From Dugong dugon (lineage: Eukaryota > Chordata > Mammalia > Sirenia > Dugongidae), in NCBI GenBank assembly GCA_030035585.1, contig CM057460.1, positions 219,687,711 to 219,751,710 of the forward strand: 64,000 nt of DNA. The letters are read 5' to 3'. The notes under the pieces are model-generated. The model saw only the letters and a program-made list of their open reading frames with translations. It was not told the DNA's origin and made no database searches. Positions 36,900-47,535 of the stretch are shown here, in pieces (the first letter of the stretch is position 1; the number at the start of each line of letters is the position of its first letter). Position numbers and translations under genes: made by a program.

Positions 36900-37428
36900 A
36901 GCCACCCATCATTGACTCCCCGTCAACACGATTGTTCTCCTAGTTATACTCCTGTCCCCACCTGCCATCTCTACTTCAACAGACACTAAAGGAGCAACTA
37001 CCTGATGGGGCATCTCTCCTGGGAAGGCCCATGATGACAGTTGGACCATAAAAAAGCACCCCACCAACCCCCAGTTGTCCCAGGAAATAGCTGGGAGCAG
37101 AAACACTCTGCCCCTAACAATGAACAATCCTTCTTTGACACCATTCCCAAAGTGCTCATTTACCCCCTTGCAGCCAAGCAAGAGCCATGAAGTGTATCCG
37201 AAGACCAGTCAGAAAGTCACCCCACTAGCAAAGCTGCCCCTTTAGTAGAGAGCTTGCCAAATGCTCCCGGGATCTGCAGGTCCTCTTTTATTCTATAAAA
37301 TGACTTAACCTTTCTGCCTCTTTGAGTCCCGCTGACTTGAAAGTGGGGGCCAATGGGTGCCCTTGCTTCAACATTATGAATAAACGGCATTTGTTTACTT
37401 TTTCTCCGGCTTAGTTTTGTCTTTGCCA
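36900..37428 (+). repeat. probable ERV1-class solo LTR
   Basis: A TATA-like CTATAAAATGAC is followed by TGCCTCTTTGAGTCCCGC, a GAATAAACGGC poly(A) signal, and an end resembling TTTTGTCTTTGCCA. This order is typical of gammaretrovirus-like (ERV1) LTRs. The left boundary is uncertain and the LTR may begin as early as about 36,430. No interior is attached. Confidence 0.5.
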
Positions 37429-39425
37429 AGAGCAAGGGCAGAGCAGGAAGTTGAGACTAAACTGAGTGGAAAGACAGAGGTGAAGGGAGCTGCTGGCAAC
37501 GGCAGAGGAGTGGTGGCAAGGTGTGCCCAGGGATCATTCCAGGGTGGGGCAGCAGTTGGGAGCCAGGAACAATGGGGAAAGTCCACAGAACACTCTGGGG
37601 GTTGTTTCCTCCGTCTAACAGGGAAGCAGTGAACAACTGTCAGTTGAGCAGCATAATCAGATTTGCATTTTATACAACTACTCCAGCAGAGTTTTACCTA
37701 GATGTTAGTTTGTAGTTATCTCTCACCTGTTGGGCTGTTGGAGTAAATGTGCCTCCTCTACTCTTAGGAGAGGCAATGGCTACACATCGGCCTTCTTTGG
37801 GGTTCCCTGTAATGCCCACGCCACGCCAATGAATCCACTGCTGGGCCTTCTGGGTGGAAGAAGGCTTTTCTCTTGGCCTCTCCCAGGAGGTTGTACACAT
37901 CCCAGGATGGCAAGAAAAGGCAGGATGTGGGCAGTGCCCCATTAGGTGGAGCTGGAAGAAGGAACGGACCCTCTACACTGACCCTAGAAAGAAACAATCA
38001 AGCGAGAGAGAAAGAAAATGTGGGATAGCATATAAAACTGTGGTATGGGCTGCAAAGGCTATAAAACTCATGAGAAATGAGGAACTCGTTCCACCACCTT
38101 TGAGCATACTCTGCGCGCTCTGCCCTGTGCCAGATATTGGAGTCACCGGTGTGAAGCAACTCGGTTCCTGTCCTCAGCTGCGCTCTGCAGGAGAAAGGCC
38201 ATCTTCTCTCTGCCGCACCTAACGTCATAAAAAATGCACTAATGAACAATGTGCTATTCCTGAGGTGACCACCACCCTCCTTGTGCTAACATGGCTCTCT
38301 TCAATGACTTCCTTTGAGTGTGCCATCTGTTTTCTGGGAATGCGACTCCTCCAGGAAGGCGACATAAGATTGAAGAGACAATACGAGAATGTCAGCAATG
38401 GAGCATAGTCTACGAACAATGTGGGAACACTAGAGATTTGCAGAATGTAATGAGAGAGGTGCTTTGAGCAGCAAATTGGGCAGCAGGTGCGAGATGGGTT
38501 GGAGAGGTCAGATCCCAAAGTGGGGAGCTGGTTAGGAATCAACAGTAATAACTTTGATGTGAGGAGATAGTGGGACTGGAGAGAACAAGGAAAGAAGTGA
38601 TGTCCTGAAGGTAGAAATGACAGAACTTAGTTAACTGGTACGTGAATAAGGAAAAAGTCGAGTCAAAAAAGGGTTCTGAGGTATGAGTCTATTGTTTTCT
38701 AGAATTATTGAGTCTTACTGAGTTTTCCCTCCCAGACTTAACTTCCTTGAACCTTCTCAATGCTACACGAAGATTGTTCTCTAATATCTTTCCTCTCCTT
38801 TCAACTGTACACTGAAGCCCTTCTAATTAATGATACTACTTTAAACCCATTAACCTCAGCTATTTTCGATCTTTAAAGTTGAAAACCAAAACTAAATATT
38901 TCCTATCTTTACTTGCTAATGTCCAGTTCTTTCTCAAAATCCTGTAGGACTAGGAGCACTTAGTTCTAAAAGCAAAGATTAAAAGGTTGTCAATGAAAAC
39001 CGGCTGATTTTCTTCCTAAAAACATAGAGCTCCTCAGGAATCACTTTATCCCAATCCCAACACCCCCACTATGTCTGATAATAGTTGTTACCTGTGAAAA
39101 ACGCTGAGCTTCCAAGGCAAACAAATTGTTCATCATTGTAAGGCAATGGGATGCAGGGGGATGGGGGCTGGATTTAAAGCATAGGGGATTAATGACAGTA
39201 CATGAATCCTAAACATTTGTTAGAAAATTTCACCAGTATCTGAGACCACAGGGAGGTAAAACAAAGTAATCTCAAGCCTTTTTTGTTTTTTTACTTTGTA
39301 TTTTGAATAGTTGATACATTTACTTGGTTCAGAAGCCAAAATGACACAAAAAGGTGTACACTGAAAATTCTCTTTCCTCATCCTTTCCCCATCCATCGCA
39401 CTACGTTACTGGCAAATCCCAGCAG
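37429..39425. other. unique DNA, nothing recognised
   Basis: Two kilobases without a recognised repeat or gene. An upstream B3GALT5 exon could be hidden here. Confidence 0.4.
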
Positions 39426-40232
39426 ATCTCAAATTGTGCTCTCGAATCTCTTTACAATCTAAAAATTAATGAGAACTCCCCAAAGGGCTTATTTTTACAT
39501 GGGTTATGTCTATTGATATTTACTATATTAAAAATTAAAACATAAATTTGGCAATGATATACTTACTTATTTATAAGTAACAATAATAAACATTACATGT
39601 TAACATAAATAACATTTTTATGAAAAATATCTTTTCAAAACATTCAGTTGTTTCCCCTGAAGCTATATGTTCATTTAATTCATTTTAGGGAAAATCTCTG
39701 CCAAATATCTATTTTCGAACAGTCATGCTGTCTTCTTTAGCCGTACTTTCAAATGAAAATGGTATTCCATGAGAAAAACTAAACAAAAAGAGCTAGTTCA
39801 GCTGGCAACTCAAACAACACGCAAGTGCTTTTCCTCCCAGCAACCATCATCACGCTCCAGTGGGCCTCTGCAGAAGTGCTTTCTGTGTACTTCTCGTTTG
39901 TCACACAGAATCTTAAAAGAAATATATGAGAGGGTCCAGATTTCATAAAGGTAATAATTTCTACTGTTTCATCAGGGATTCTTACGCAACACTATTTATT
40001 TATTGTTTTTAGCTGTACGTGTTCAGCAGTGGAAAATACAGTGACACAAAGCCATTTCAGTGCCTCTATCTCGATTCCTGCTAAGGCGCCAGCAGTCTTA
40101 CCCACCGCTGCTTTTACATCATCAGTGCAAATTTCAACAGAGTGAAAAAGGCAAACTCCGTCTTATTGTTATTATGAGAACAGTTTTATCTTGTGGAACC
40201 CCAGGGATCTATAGATCATCCTTGAGAACCAC
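39426..40232. mobile_element. hAT (Charlie-like) DNA transposon remnant
   Basis: The right end carries the complement of the hAT terminus: GGAACCCCAGGGATCTATAG and GAGAACCACTG (reverse CAGTGGTTCTC). The left part reads AAATTAATGAGAACTCCCCA, then ACATGGGTTATGTCTATTGA, matching a common mammalian hAT family. It has no transposase frame, so it is an old non-autonomous or deleted copy. The left boundary is approximate. Confidence 0.55.
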
Positions 40233-40710
40233 TGTGGGTGGTCATGTACATCATCATTTAAACAGGTATTCCATGATCGCTGAGTCTCTTCATGGCTGAC
40301 ATTCCAGAACTTGACGTCTGTGATCTATGATGCGAATGTCCTTGGATGGAAAATTCAGAAACTCCTTTGTGAGCTCCATGCCATAAAACGTATTGTCTGA
40401 GTTACTGTGAAAAATTAAGAGAAACTGGCAGGTAAATTCTCTTCCCTAGCAAAGAGTCTGATCTTAGAGTGAAGGAGTTAAAAAGTTACATAGAGAAGCG
40501 AGATGCAGAACGAATGGTAATTAAGAGGATGGAAAATATTTTCATTCAAAAAATAGTACATACACACTAACAAATCATGATTGGTCAGACAGGAAATTAA
40601 AAGGATACATAATTTTGTCAGCACAGCAGAACTGACTCTCTCCGCTCTTTCAGAAGCAGCTATTCTGCCATAGAACAATCTCCTGCCTCCAAATCTCCAT
40701 TGTCTTGTCA
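40233..40710. other. unique DNA, nothing recognised
   Basis: Unassigned stretch between the hAT element and a solo LTR. Confidence 0.4.
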
Positions 40711-40715
40711 CATGG

Positions 40716-41231
40716 TGTCATGGGTTGAATTATGTCCCCCCAAAAATACGTGTATCAATTTGGCTAGGCCATGATTCCCAGTATCATGTGCTTGTCCTCC
40801 ATTTTGTGATTGTAATTTTACATTAAAGAGGATCAGGGTGGAATTGTAACCCCACCCTTACCCAGGTCACATCCCTGATCCAATGGAAAGGGAGTTTCCC
40901 TGGGGTGTGGCCTGCACCACCTTTTATCTCTCAAGAGATAAAAGGGAAGGGAAGCAAGTAGAGAGTTGGGGACCTCGTATCAACAAGAAAGAAGCACCGA
41001 GAGCAGAGTGCATCCTTTGGACCTGAGGTTTATGTGCAGAGAAGCTCCTAGTCTGGGGGACGACGGATGACGGCGAGGACCTTCCTCCAGAGCAGACAGA
41101 AAGCGTTCCCCTGAAGCTGACGCCCTGAATTTGGACTCTTAGCCTACTAGACAGTGAGATAATAAATTTCTCTTTGTTATAGCTATCCACTTGTGGTGTT
41201 TCTGTTAGAGCAGCACCAGATGACTAAGACA
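40716..41231 (+). repeat. solo MaLR-type LTR
   Basis: TGTCATGGGTTGAATTATGT start, GATGACTAAGACA end, flanked by the perfect target duplication CATGG (40,711-40,715 and 41,232-41,236). Its middle differs from the other MaLR-type LTRs here, so it is a distinct subfamily. Confidence 0.9.
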
Positions 41232-41236
41232 CATGG

Positions 41237-42020
41237 AGATTGCCTTCAACCTGCTACTTCCTCTATTTGTGGGGAAACTTTCTCCCCACACATTTCATCA
41301 CACACAGCTGCCCCTCAATCCCAAGAGAGGACAGGCACCAAAGTCTCCTACCAGTGAGCAAAACCCATATCCAAATATCAGCACAGGTAAGTTCATTCTT
41401 GAGGTAGCCATTATTAATTGCTGTTATTATCATTTCTTGTTGGCTGACATAGCCCCCGGGTTGTGGGCTTTTTCTGGTCCTCCATTTCCCTGCAGGAGGC
41501 ATGACAGAACATTCTGACTTCTAGTGGGACACTCAGGTGAAAGGCAGGTGATATCCCCCTCCAAGTGAGGAGCTAATTTCCTCTCCCTGTTATTTTTCTC
41601 CGTGGTGACTACAGGGCTTCCTCTGATCTCTTATCACTTGCTAACAGTCCTTTGAAACTGGGAGGATGCTGCAGACCAGGTGTGTGTAGGGAAGCACTTT
41701 GAGTTGTTTTTCTAATAGAAATACAGCAAAACCTCATGACTTCTGCCCCTTGTGTTCAAGCTTAATTGGCCTGGCTGAGGCAGATCCTGTGCCTCGCCAT
41801 GAGCAACACTTAAGAGGCCCAGAAGCATGGCTGTCAGCATCCTACCTTCCTGTTCTGTGCCTCTGTTCTCTTTCATCACACCCCCACCCCACCTCAGGCA
41901 CCTACCTTTTCCACCTTCCTCCCTTCTCCACCTTCCTCTCTTTCTCAGAGAAGGAACTGAATTTCATTTTGAGCTTGAGAAGACTGCTTTTCCTATTTTG
42001 CAACATGAGTCATTAGTGGG
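41237..42020. other. unique DNA, nothing recognised
   Basis: Non-repetitive, pyrimidine-rich in its second half. No convincing gene. Confidence 0.4.
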
Positions 42021-42398
42021 TCTCATGGATTGAACTGTGTCTTCCAAAACGATATATTGAAGTCCTGACTCCTGGACCTGAGAATGTGACCCTGTTTGGG
42101 ACAGGGTGTTTCTTTTGTGTTATAAGTGGATTCTTGCCAGAGTAGGGTGCATCCTAAACTTAACCCCTCTGAGTGGTGTTTTATAGAGGAGAGCACAGAC
42201 ACAGAGACACACGCAGAGTGAAGTGGTTATGTGACCAGGGAGGTGTATCTGCAATGGTTGGTCAGCAGCTACTAGAAGCTGAAAGAGACAAAGAATTTGG
42301 ACTTGTAGTCTCTTCAGTTGCGAGGAAACACATTTCTACTGTGTAAAGCCACCCACCTGTGGTATTTTTTGTTACCGTTGCACTAGGAAACTAGGACA
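42021..42398 (+). repeat. older MLT1-like MaLR LTR
   Basis: TCTCATGGATTGAACTGTGT start, ACTAGGACA end, with CCTGACTCCTGGACCTGAGA in between. GTGGG/GTGGA flank it. More diverged than its MaLR-type neighbours. Confidence 0.7.
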
Positions 42399-42404
42399 GT
42401 GGAT

Positions 42405-42805
42405 CATGAGGTCAACTTAATAAGACCAGCTGAAACTCTAAGTCACAAAAAAAGACCAGACTTACTGGCCTGACAGAGACTGGAGAAACTCAGAGAGTAT
42501 GGCCTCCAGACAGCCTTTTAGCTCAGTAATGCGGTCACCTCTGAGGTTCACCCTGCAGCCAAAGATTAGACAGACCCATAAAACAAAACAAGACTAAATG
42601 GACACACCAGCCCAAGGACAGGGACTAGAAGGCAGGAAGGGACAGGAAAGCTCGTAATGAGGGACCCAAGATCGACAAGGGAGAGTGTTGACATGTCATG
42701 GAGTTGTTAACCAAAGTCATAAAACAATATGTGTACTAACCGTTTAAAGAAAAGCTAATTTGTTCTGTAGACCTTCATCTATAGTACAATAAAATGAATA
42801 AATAA
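42405..42805 (+). repeat. L1 3' end fragment
   Basis: Matches the L1 3' UTR at 4090-4460: AAAAAAAGACCAGACTTACT, then CAGCCAAAGATTAGACAGAC and CAATATGTGTACTAACCG. 5'-truncated insertion ending in an A-rich tail. Confidence 0.88.
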
Positions 42806-42929
42806 GGCCAGCTACTTAAAAACAAATAGAATTAAATAGAATTAAAAATATTAGAGAACATGGTGCATAATCAAGGTGAGTATTGTTTTGTGGACCGTAT
42901 GTGTGTGTCGAGTCATGATATAAAATGGA

Positions 42930-43055
42930 TTTCCTGTGACTCAGGGGTGTGATAGTCACTGACTTGGAGGCAAGCCATTTGACTTTGATGAAGTTTCTTA
43001 AACACTCTGAGCTTCCATTTCTTCTAATGTGAGATAAGGAAGATAATAAGGACTC
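42930..43055 (-). repeat. MIR-like patch
   Basis: Reverse MIR pattern: TTTGACTTTGATGAAGTTTC, then CTTCCATTTCTTCTAATGTG. Diverged. Confidence 0.4.
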
Positions 43056-43057
43056 AC

Positions 43058-43222
43058 CTGTTAAACCCATTGTAGTCAAGTTGATTTGGCATCATACCCA
43101 CCCTATAGGACAGAGTAGATCTGCCCCATAGGATGTCCAAGGAGCACCTGGTGGATTCAAACCGCCGACTTTTTGGTTAGCAGCTATAGCTCTTAACCAC
43201 TAGGCCACCAGGGTTTTCATAA
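43058..43222 (-). repeat. AfroSINE
   Basis: TTAAACCCATTGTAGTCAAG at the left, CTTAACCACTAGGCCACCAG at the right. Shorter than usual in the middle. Confidence 0.88.
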
Positions 43223-43941
43223 GGTATCACAGGAGGGTAAAATAAAACAATGTATAGGAAAGTAATTTGTAAAATGGGAAGAGCCGTTCAAATGTCAATA
43301 GTTATTATTTTAAATCAATGCCTTTGCAGATTTTGATCTTGATTCTAAAATTATCAGCTTCCTTCTGTGTGGAAGGAATTGCAATATCATTAGGAGAAAC
43401 CTGGGGCCACTGACAGGTGGCTGCTTCATCCACAACAATGCAAGGGCTTTGGATAAGTTTACAGTTAAAAAATTTAGGGATGTCTTTGGAATCTGCTTAT
43501 GAAAGCAGAATGTTACCTGAAACCCTAGAAACAAATCTCACAATTGTCATTTGTGTATAAATGCCATGCTAGTTACAGATGACTCTTGCCCAGATCATAG
43601 CGCAGATCTGTCCACATGCCTCCGTAGCAATATTCTGTTAACCACTGTACTTCTAGGTGCTAGATAAGTGCAAAACCAGGGAAAGGCAATGTCTTCAGAC
43701 ATAATACTTCACACTGAACTTTCTCCAGATTCCTGAGCTCAGGACAACTTACCACAGAGTCACTCCAACTTTTTATAATTCCTTTTTTACCAAGAGACTA
43801 AGGGGCAAGACAGCAAGTCAGGGCAAACCCTCCTGACCCTTACTGTGAGGGATGGATTTACCTGCCTAGCTCTGCTTCCCTCTCAGCATGAACGACTGCA
43901 TCCAGCTTCCATGCCTCCTGCTCCCAGATCTAATCTACTCA
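43223..43941. other. unique DNA, nothing recognised
   Basis: Unassigned stretch with no gene features. Confidence 0.4.
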
Positions 43942-43946
43942 CTTGG

Positions 43947-44471
43947 TGTCATGGAATGAATTGTGTCCCCCAAAAATGTGTGTATCAGTTTGGCTAAGCC
44001 ATGATTCCCAGTATTGTGTGATTGTCCGTCATTTTGTCATCTGATGTGATTTTCCAGTATATTGTAAATCCTGCTTCTGTGATGTTAATGAGGGGGAATG
44101 GGCTGCAGTTGTGTTGATAAGGCAGGACTCTATCTACAAGATTGGATGTTGTCTTGAGCCGGTTTCTTTTGGGATATAGAAGAGAGAAGCGAGCAGAGAG
44201 ACAGGGGGACCTCTTGCCACCAAGAAAGCAGCACTGGGAGCAGAGCGAGCCCTTTAGACTCTGGGTTCCTGCATGGAGAAGCTTCTAGTCCAGGGGAAGA
44301 TTGATGAGAAGGACCTTCCTCCAGAGCCAACAGAGAGAAAAAGGCTTCCCTTGGAGCTGATGCCTTGAATTTGGACTTTTAGCCTACTTTACTGTGAGGA
44401 GATAAATTTCTCTTTGTTAAAGCCATCCATTTGTGGTATTTCTGTTATAGCAGCACTAGATAACTAAGACA
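43947..44471 (+). repeat. solo MaLR-type LTR
   Basis: TGTCATGGAATGAATTGTGT start, GATAACTAAGACA end, flanked by the perfect target duplication CTTGG (43,942-43,946 and 44,472-44,476). Confidence 0.9.
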
Positions 44472-44609
44472 CTTGGCCAAGATCACCACTACCTTTCTAA
44501 TAGAAGAGTCCGCTAGTCACTTGTCAGGGGAAATCTTTGGGTCAGAAAAAATTAACATAGGAATGATGGGATGCTGTAATGGCCTTGTTACAGCCCCAGG
44601 ATTTATACT

Positions 44610-44988
44610 CCACCACCTGTCTGTCAGTCTGTTGTACTGTGTGCCTATGATGCTGGAAGCTATATCACCAGTATTTCAACCACCAGGGTTAACATGGTGG
44701 ACAGGTTTCAGTGGCATCTCCAGACTAAAACAGCTGAGGAAAAGAGACATAGCAATCTACTTCCAAAAATTAGCCAAAGAAAACCTTATGGAGCACAACA
44801 GAATACTGTCAGACATAGTGCTGGAAGATGAGCCCACCTGGGTTGGAAGATACTCAGATACACAGTGGCCTCAACAATGTCCTCAAACATACCAATGATC
44901 GAGAAGCTGGCAGAGGGTGGGCAACATTTTGTTCTGTTGTACCTGGGCTTGCCAGGAGTCCAAATTGACAATTAACAACAACACAGCT
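44610..44988 (+). mobile_element. RTE-derived non-autonomous element (5' end joined to 3' tail)
   Basis: About 300 bases of RTE 5' UTR (CTGTCTGTCAGTCTGTTGTA, then GATGCTGGAAGC and GCTGGAAGATGAGCCC) are followed directly by RTE 3' tail (TTTTGTTCTGTTGTACCTGG, then AACAACAACAC). All coding sequence is absent. This is either an internal deletion of an RTE or a short mobile family using RTE ends. Confidence 0.7.
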
Positions 44989-45828
44989 CCTGGCTCCCAG
45001 GGGCCCCAGTTCCTTGCACAGTGCATAGGAAGTAGGAGGAGAGCCACAGACTGAGTAAATAATCTGAAATGAATAATGTGGAGAGTCTACAAGCACAAGG
45101 CAGAGGACACTCTCACCTCGTGTCACTAAGCTCTACCATTGTGCTCGTTCTTTCCTCTCAAGGTTTAATCATCTCTGTGACCATAATGGTCCAGTGGGAT
45201 GTTCAAGCCTCTCTAGTGGAAAATGTCCAAATGTTAGGATCCTGGTGGGACGGTGAATTCCTTCCTCCCCTGCTCCAATAACGATACATAGTAACAATGA
45301 GCAATGTAAATAATAGTGATTTTTCTGTTAAAAGACAGCCATTTCCTACCAGAATTTCTGCTTTAAGTATTATTGCCAAACAAAATATTAAAAACAATGT
45401 TTAAAATAGCCTATCTCAAGCACCTGGCACCTTCTGGTCAACCTTATGTTTCCCTCCCTTCGCAATCAAACTTTCTGAATGCATAGCCTGTTCTCGCCAC
45501 CTGTCCTGCTTCATCCATCAGTTAATTAATCCTTAAGCTATCCCTGTCAGACTTCCCTCCCACTGCTTATCTAAAATCCCTGTGTTTTTTCCTCATAATC
45601 TTTCCCACTAGATGTTTACTTTTGTTTGGAGAAAACTCAACAAGCAGGGACCGTTTCAAAGAGTAAACAACTGGTTCAAGTCCTGAAGAGAATGGGGCGT
45701 CTCCTTCCATTCAACTGTGTTCCATCCCTTCCCTTGATATTATTGCCTGGTCTCAAGAGCTGTCTTCACTTCTCCAGCCACCTTTAGGGGAATTAAGACT
45801 TTCCAGTGGAGCTACGGAAGCTACAGGA
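44989..45828. other. unique DNA, nothing recognised
   Basis: Unassigned stretch between the RTE derivative and an AfroSINE. Confidence 0.4.
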
Positions 45829-46040
45829 ATCCCGGTGGGGCAGGGGTTGGTCCTCGGTTGCTAACCGAAAGGTCAGCAGTTCCATCCCACCAGCCACTCT
45901 GTGGGAGAACAGTGTGACAATCTAGTTCCTTAAAAGATGTACAGCCTTGGAAACCTTATGGGGCAGTTGTACTCTGTCCTTCAGTGTCACTATGCCTGAG
46001 AATCAATCCAATGGCAGTGGGTATGGTTTGGTTTGGTTTT
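45829..46040 (+). repeat. AfroSINE
   Basis: Plus-oriented: AATCCCGGTGGGGCAGGGGT, then CTAACCGAAAGGTCAGCAG and CCTTGGAAACCTTATGGGGC, ending in a GGTTTGGTTT tail. Confidence 0.88.
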
Positions 46041-46084
46041 TGGGTGGAAGCTACCTTCCCTGAGACCAAATACCCTCCTAATTG

Positions 46085-46141
46085 GACCTGCCAACCTTTT
46101 GGTTAGCAGCCTTTTGGTTAACCACTACACCATCAGGGTTT
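46085..46141 (-). repeat. AfroSINE head fragment
   Basis: CCTTTTGGTTAACCACTACA, then CCATCAGGGTTTC: the tRNA-like head only, in opposite orientation to the copy just before it. Confidence 0.65.
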
Positions 46142-47535
46142 CTGAAACCAAAGCAGCTTAGTCTAATTAGGTAAGTTTGAAAGCAAAGAAAAAGCTAAAA
46201 TGCAAACATCGTCGTCTATACAAATGCAAATCGCCTCCTTTGGTCTTTTGCTGTTTCTCACTTTAAAACAGAAACAATAGTTTAATGGAGGAAGCAGGAA
46301 ATGGGGGAGTGAAATCACACTTAAAAAAGTCAATGACCCCACCAGTTCTGAATGAGTCACATACTGGGAGTGTGGCTAAGATTTTGTCCGAGGAGGTGTT
46401 AACAGAGGCAAGACCCAAATGCGCAGGAAATTCCTCCTCAGATATTCTGAGGTCTTCTGGAATCTGCTTCCAGCTTCTCTCACGTTCACTTCACTCCAGG
46501 TCTGGTTGAAAGCACATAGCTTTTCCTTTGGCCAGAAACCCATAGGTTGTAATGTGAGATGATTCATAGTTAAAATGTGACATTTTCAAAAGCTCATTAA
46601 AGTTGTTAAATATTAATAGGGTTGTTGGAGAGTCTCACTGTTCTATTCGAAGGCATCTTTTCATTTTGTCACAGGCTTGAAGTACTGATTGTTTTAGAAT
46701 GGTCTGGGGCAGTTTCCCAAAAAAAAACCCAAACTGGAAATTTGCCCTGAGGATTCTATTAGACTAGACATTCTGTTTGAATCATACAAGGAAACAAAAC
46801 AATGTATTAGTTGTAGGTAAAAATATCACAAAGTTTAGTAAAGCAAAAAGAGAGGTTTTATTTGGCATATATTCAAAAGGACAATAGTTGGAAACGGACA
46901 AGCATGCTGCCACAGCCATGTCTGCCCAAGTCCAAGGAACATTATAGAGTCATCTGTATATATTAACATTACAAATGGGTAAAACCATTGATAGCTTCAC
47001 CTTTTCACAGATTGGCTAGAAACTGTGATAGTACATTTTGAATTGTCTTTCTTAACAATCGTTGGTATGGGTTTCAGTAAGGACAGTCAGGAGGCTCTTA
47101 ACTGGTCTAACAAATCTTCTATTCACTAAAGGCTAATAAAAAAAAAGATAAGAGTGGAAAGTTCGTGGGTCATTAGTGTTGTGTTTAATGATTTGTTTTG
47201 GTGAAAGTTTCCCTAGAAGATGTTTTCCAAGATTGTCCTAGCTATTGTCTTTATACCTCAGGGCCCAGTTGATGTGTCCATGTGAGTCCTTGTGGGTCGT
47301 TGTGAGTCCAGCTCCAGGTGGGTCACATTCTAGGACAGAGAATAATGTCTCCAATATTATCTCCTAACACAGTTGGATGAACAAGAATTTAAATTTATAT
47401 GAAAATAAGTAACTTATAAACACCAATGTCAAACCCTATTCATCTTCTTTTGTAAACCAGCATTGCTATTATTATAAGTACATGCACTTCTGAATATTGA
47501 TGCAATTGTGAACAGATTTAGGAGGAAAATGATAA
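46142..47535. other. unassigned DNA
   Basis: No gene recognised. The part from about 46,840 to 47,380 could be a reversed old LTR, but I could not match it to a family. Confidence 0.35.

Noticed and set aside
44477-44898. 141-residue frame as a possible host gene
   Set aside because: Its second half is RTE 5' UTR sequence, and the frame is explained by the RTE-derived element.
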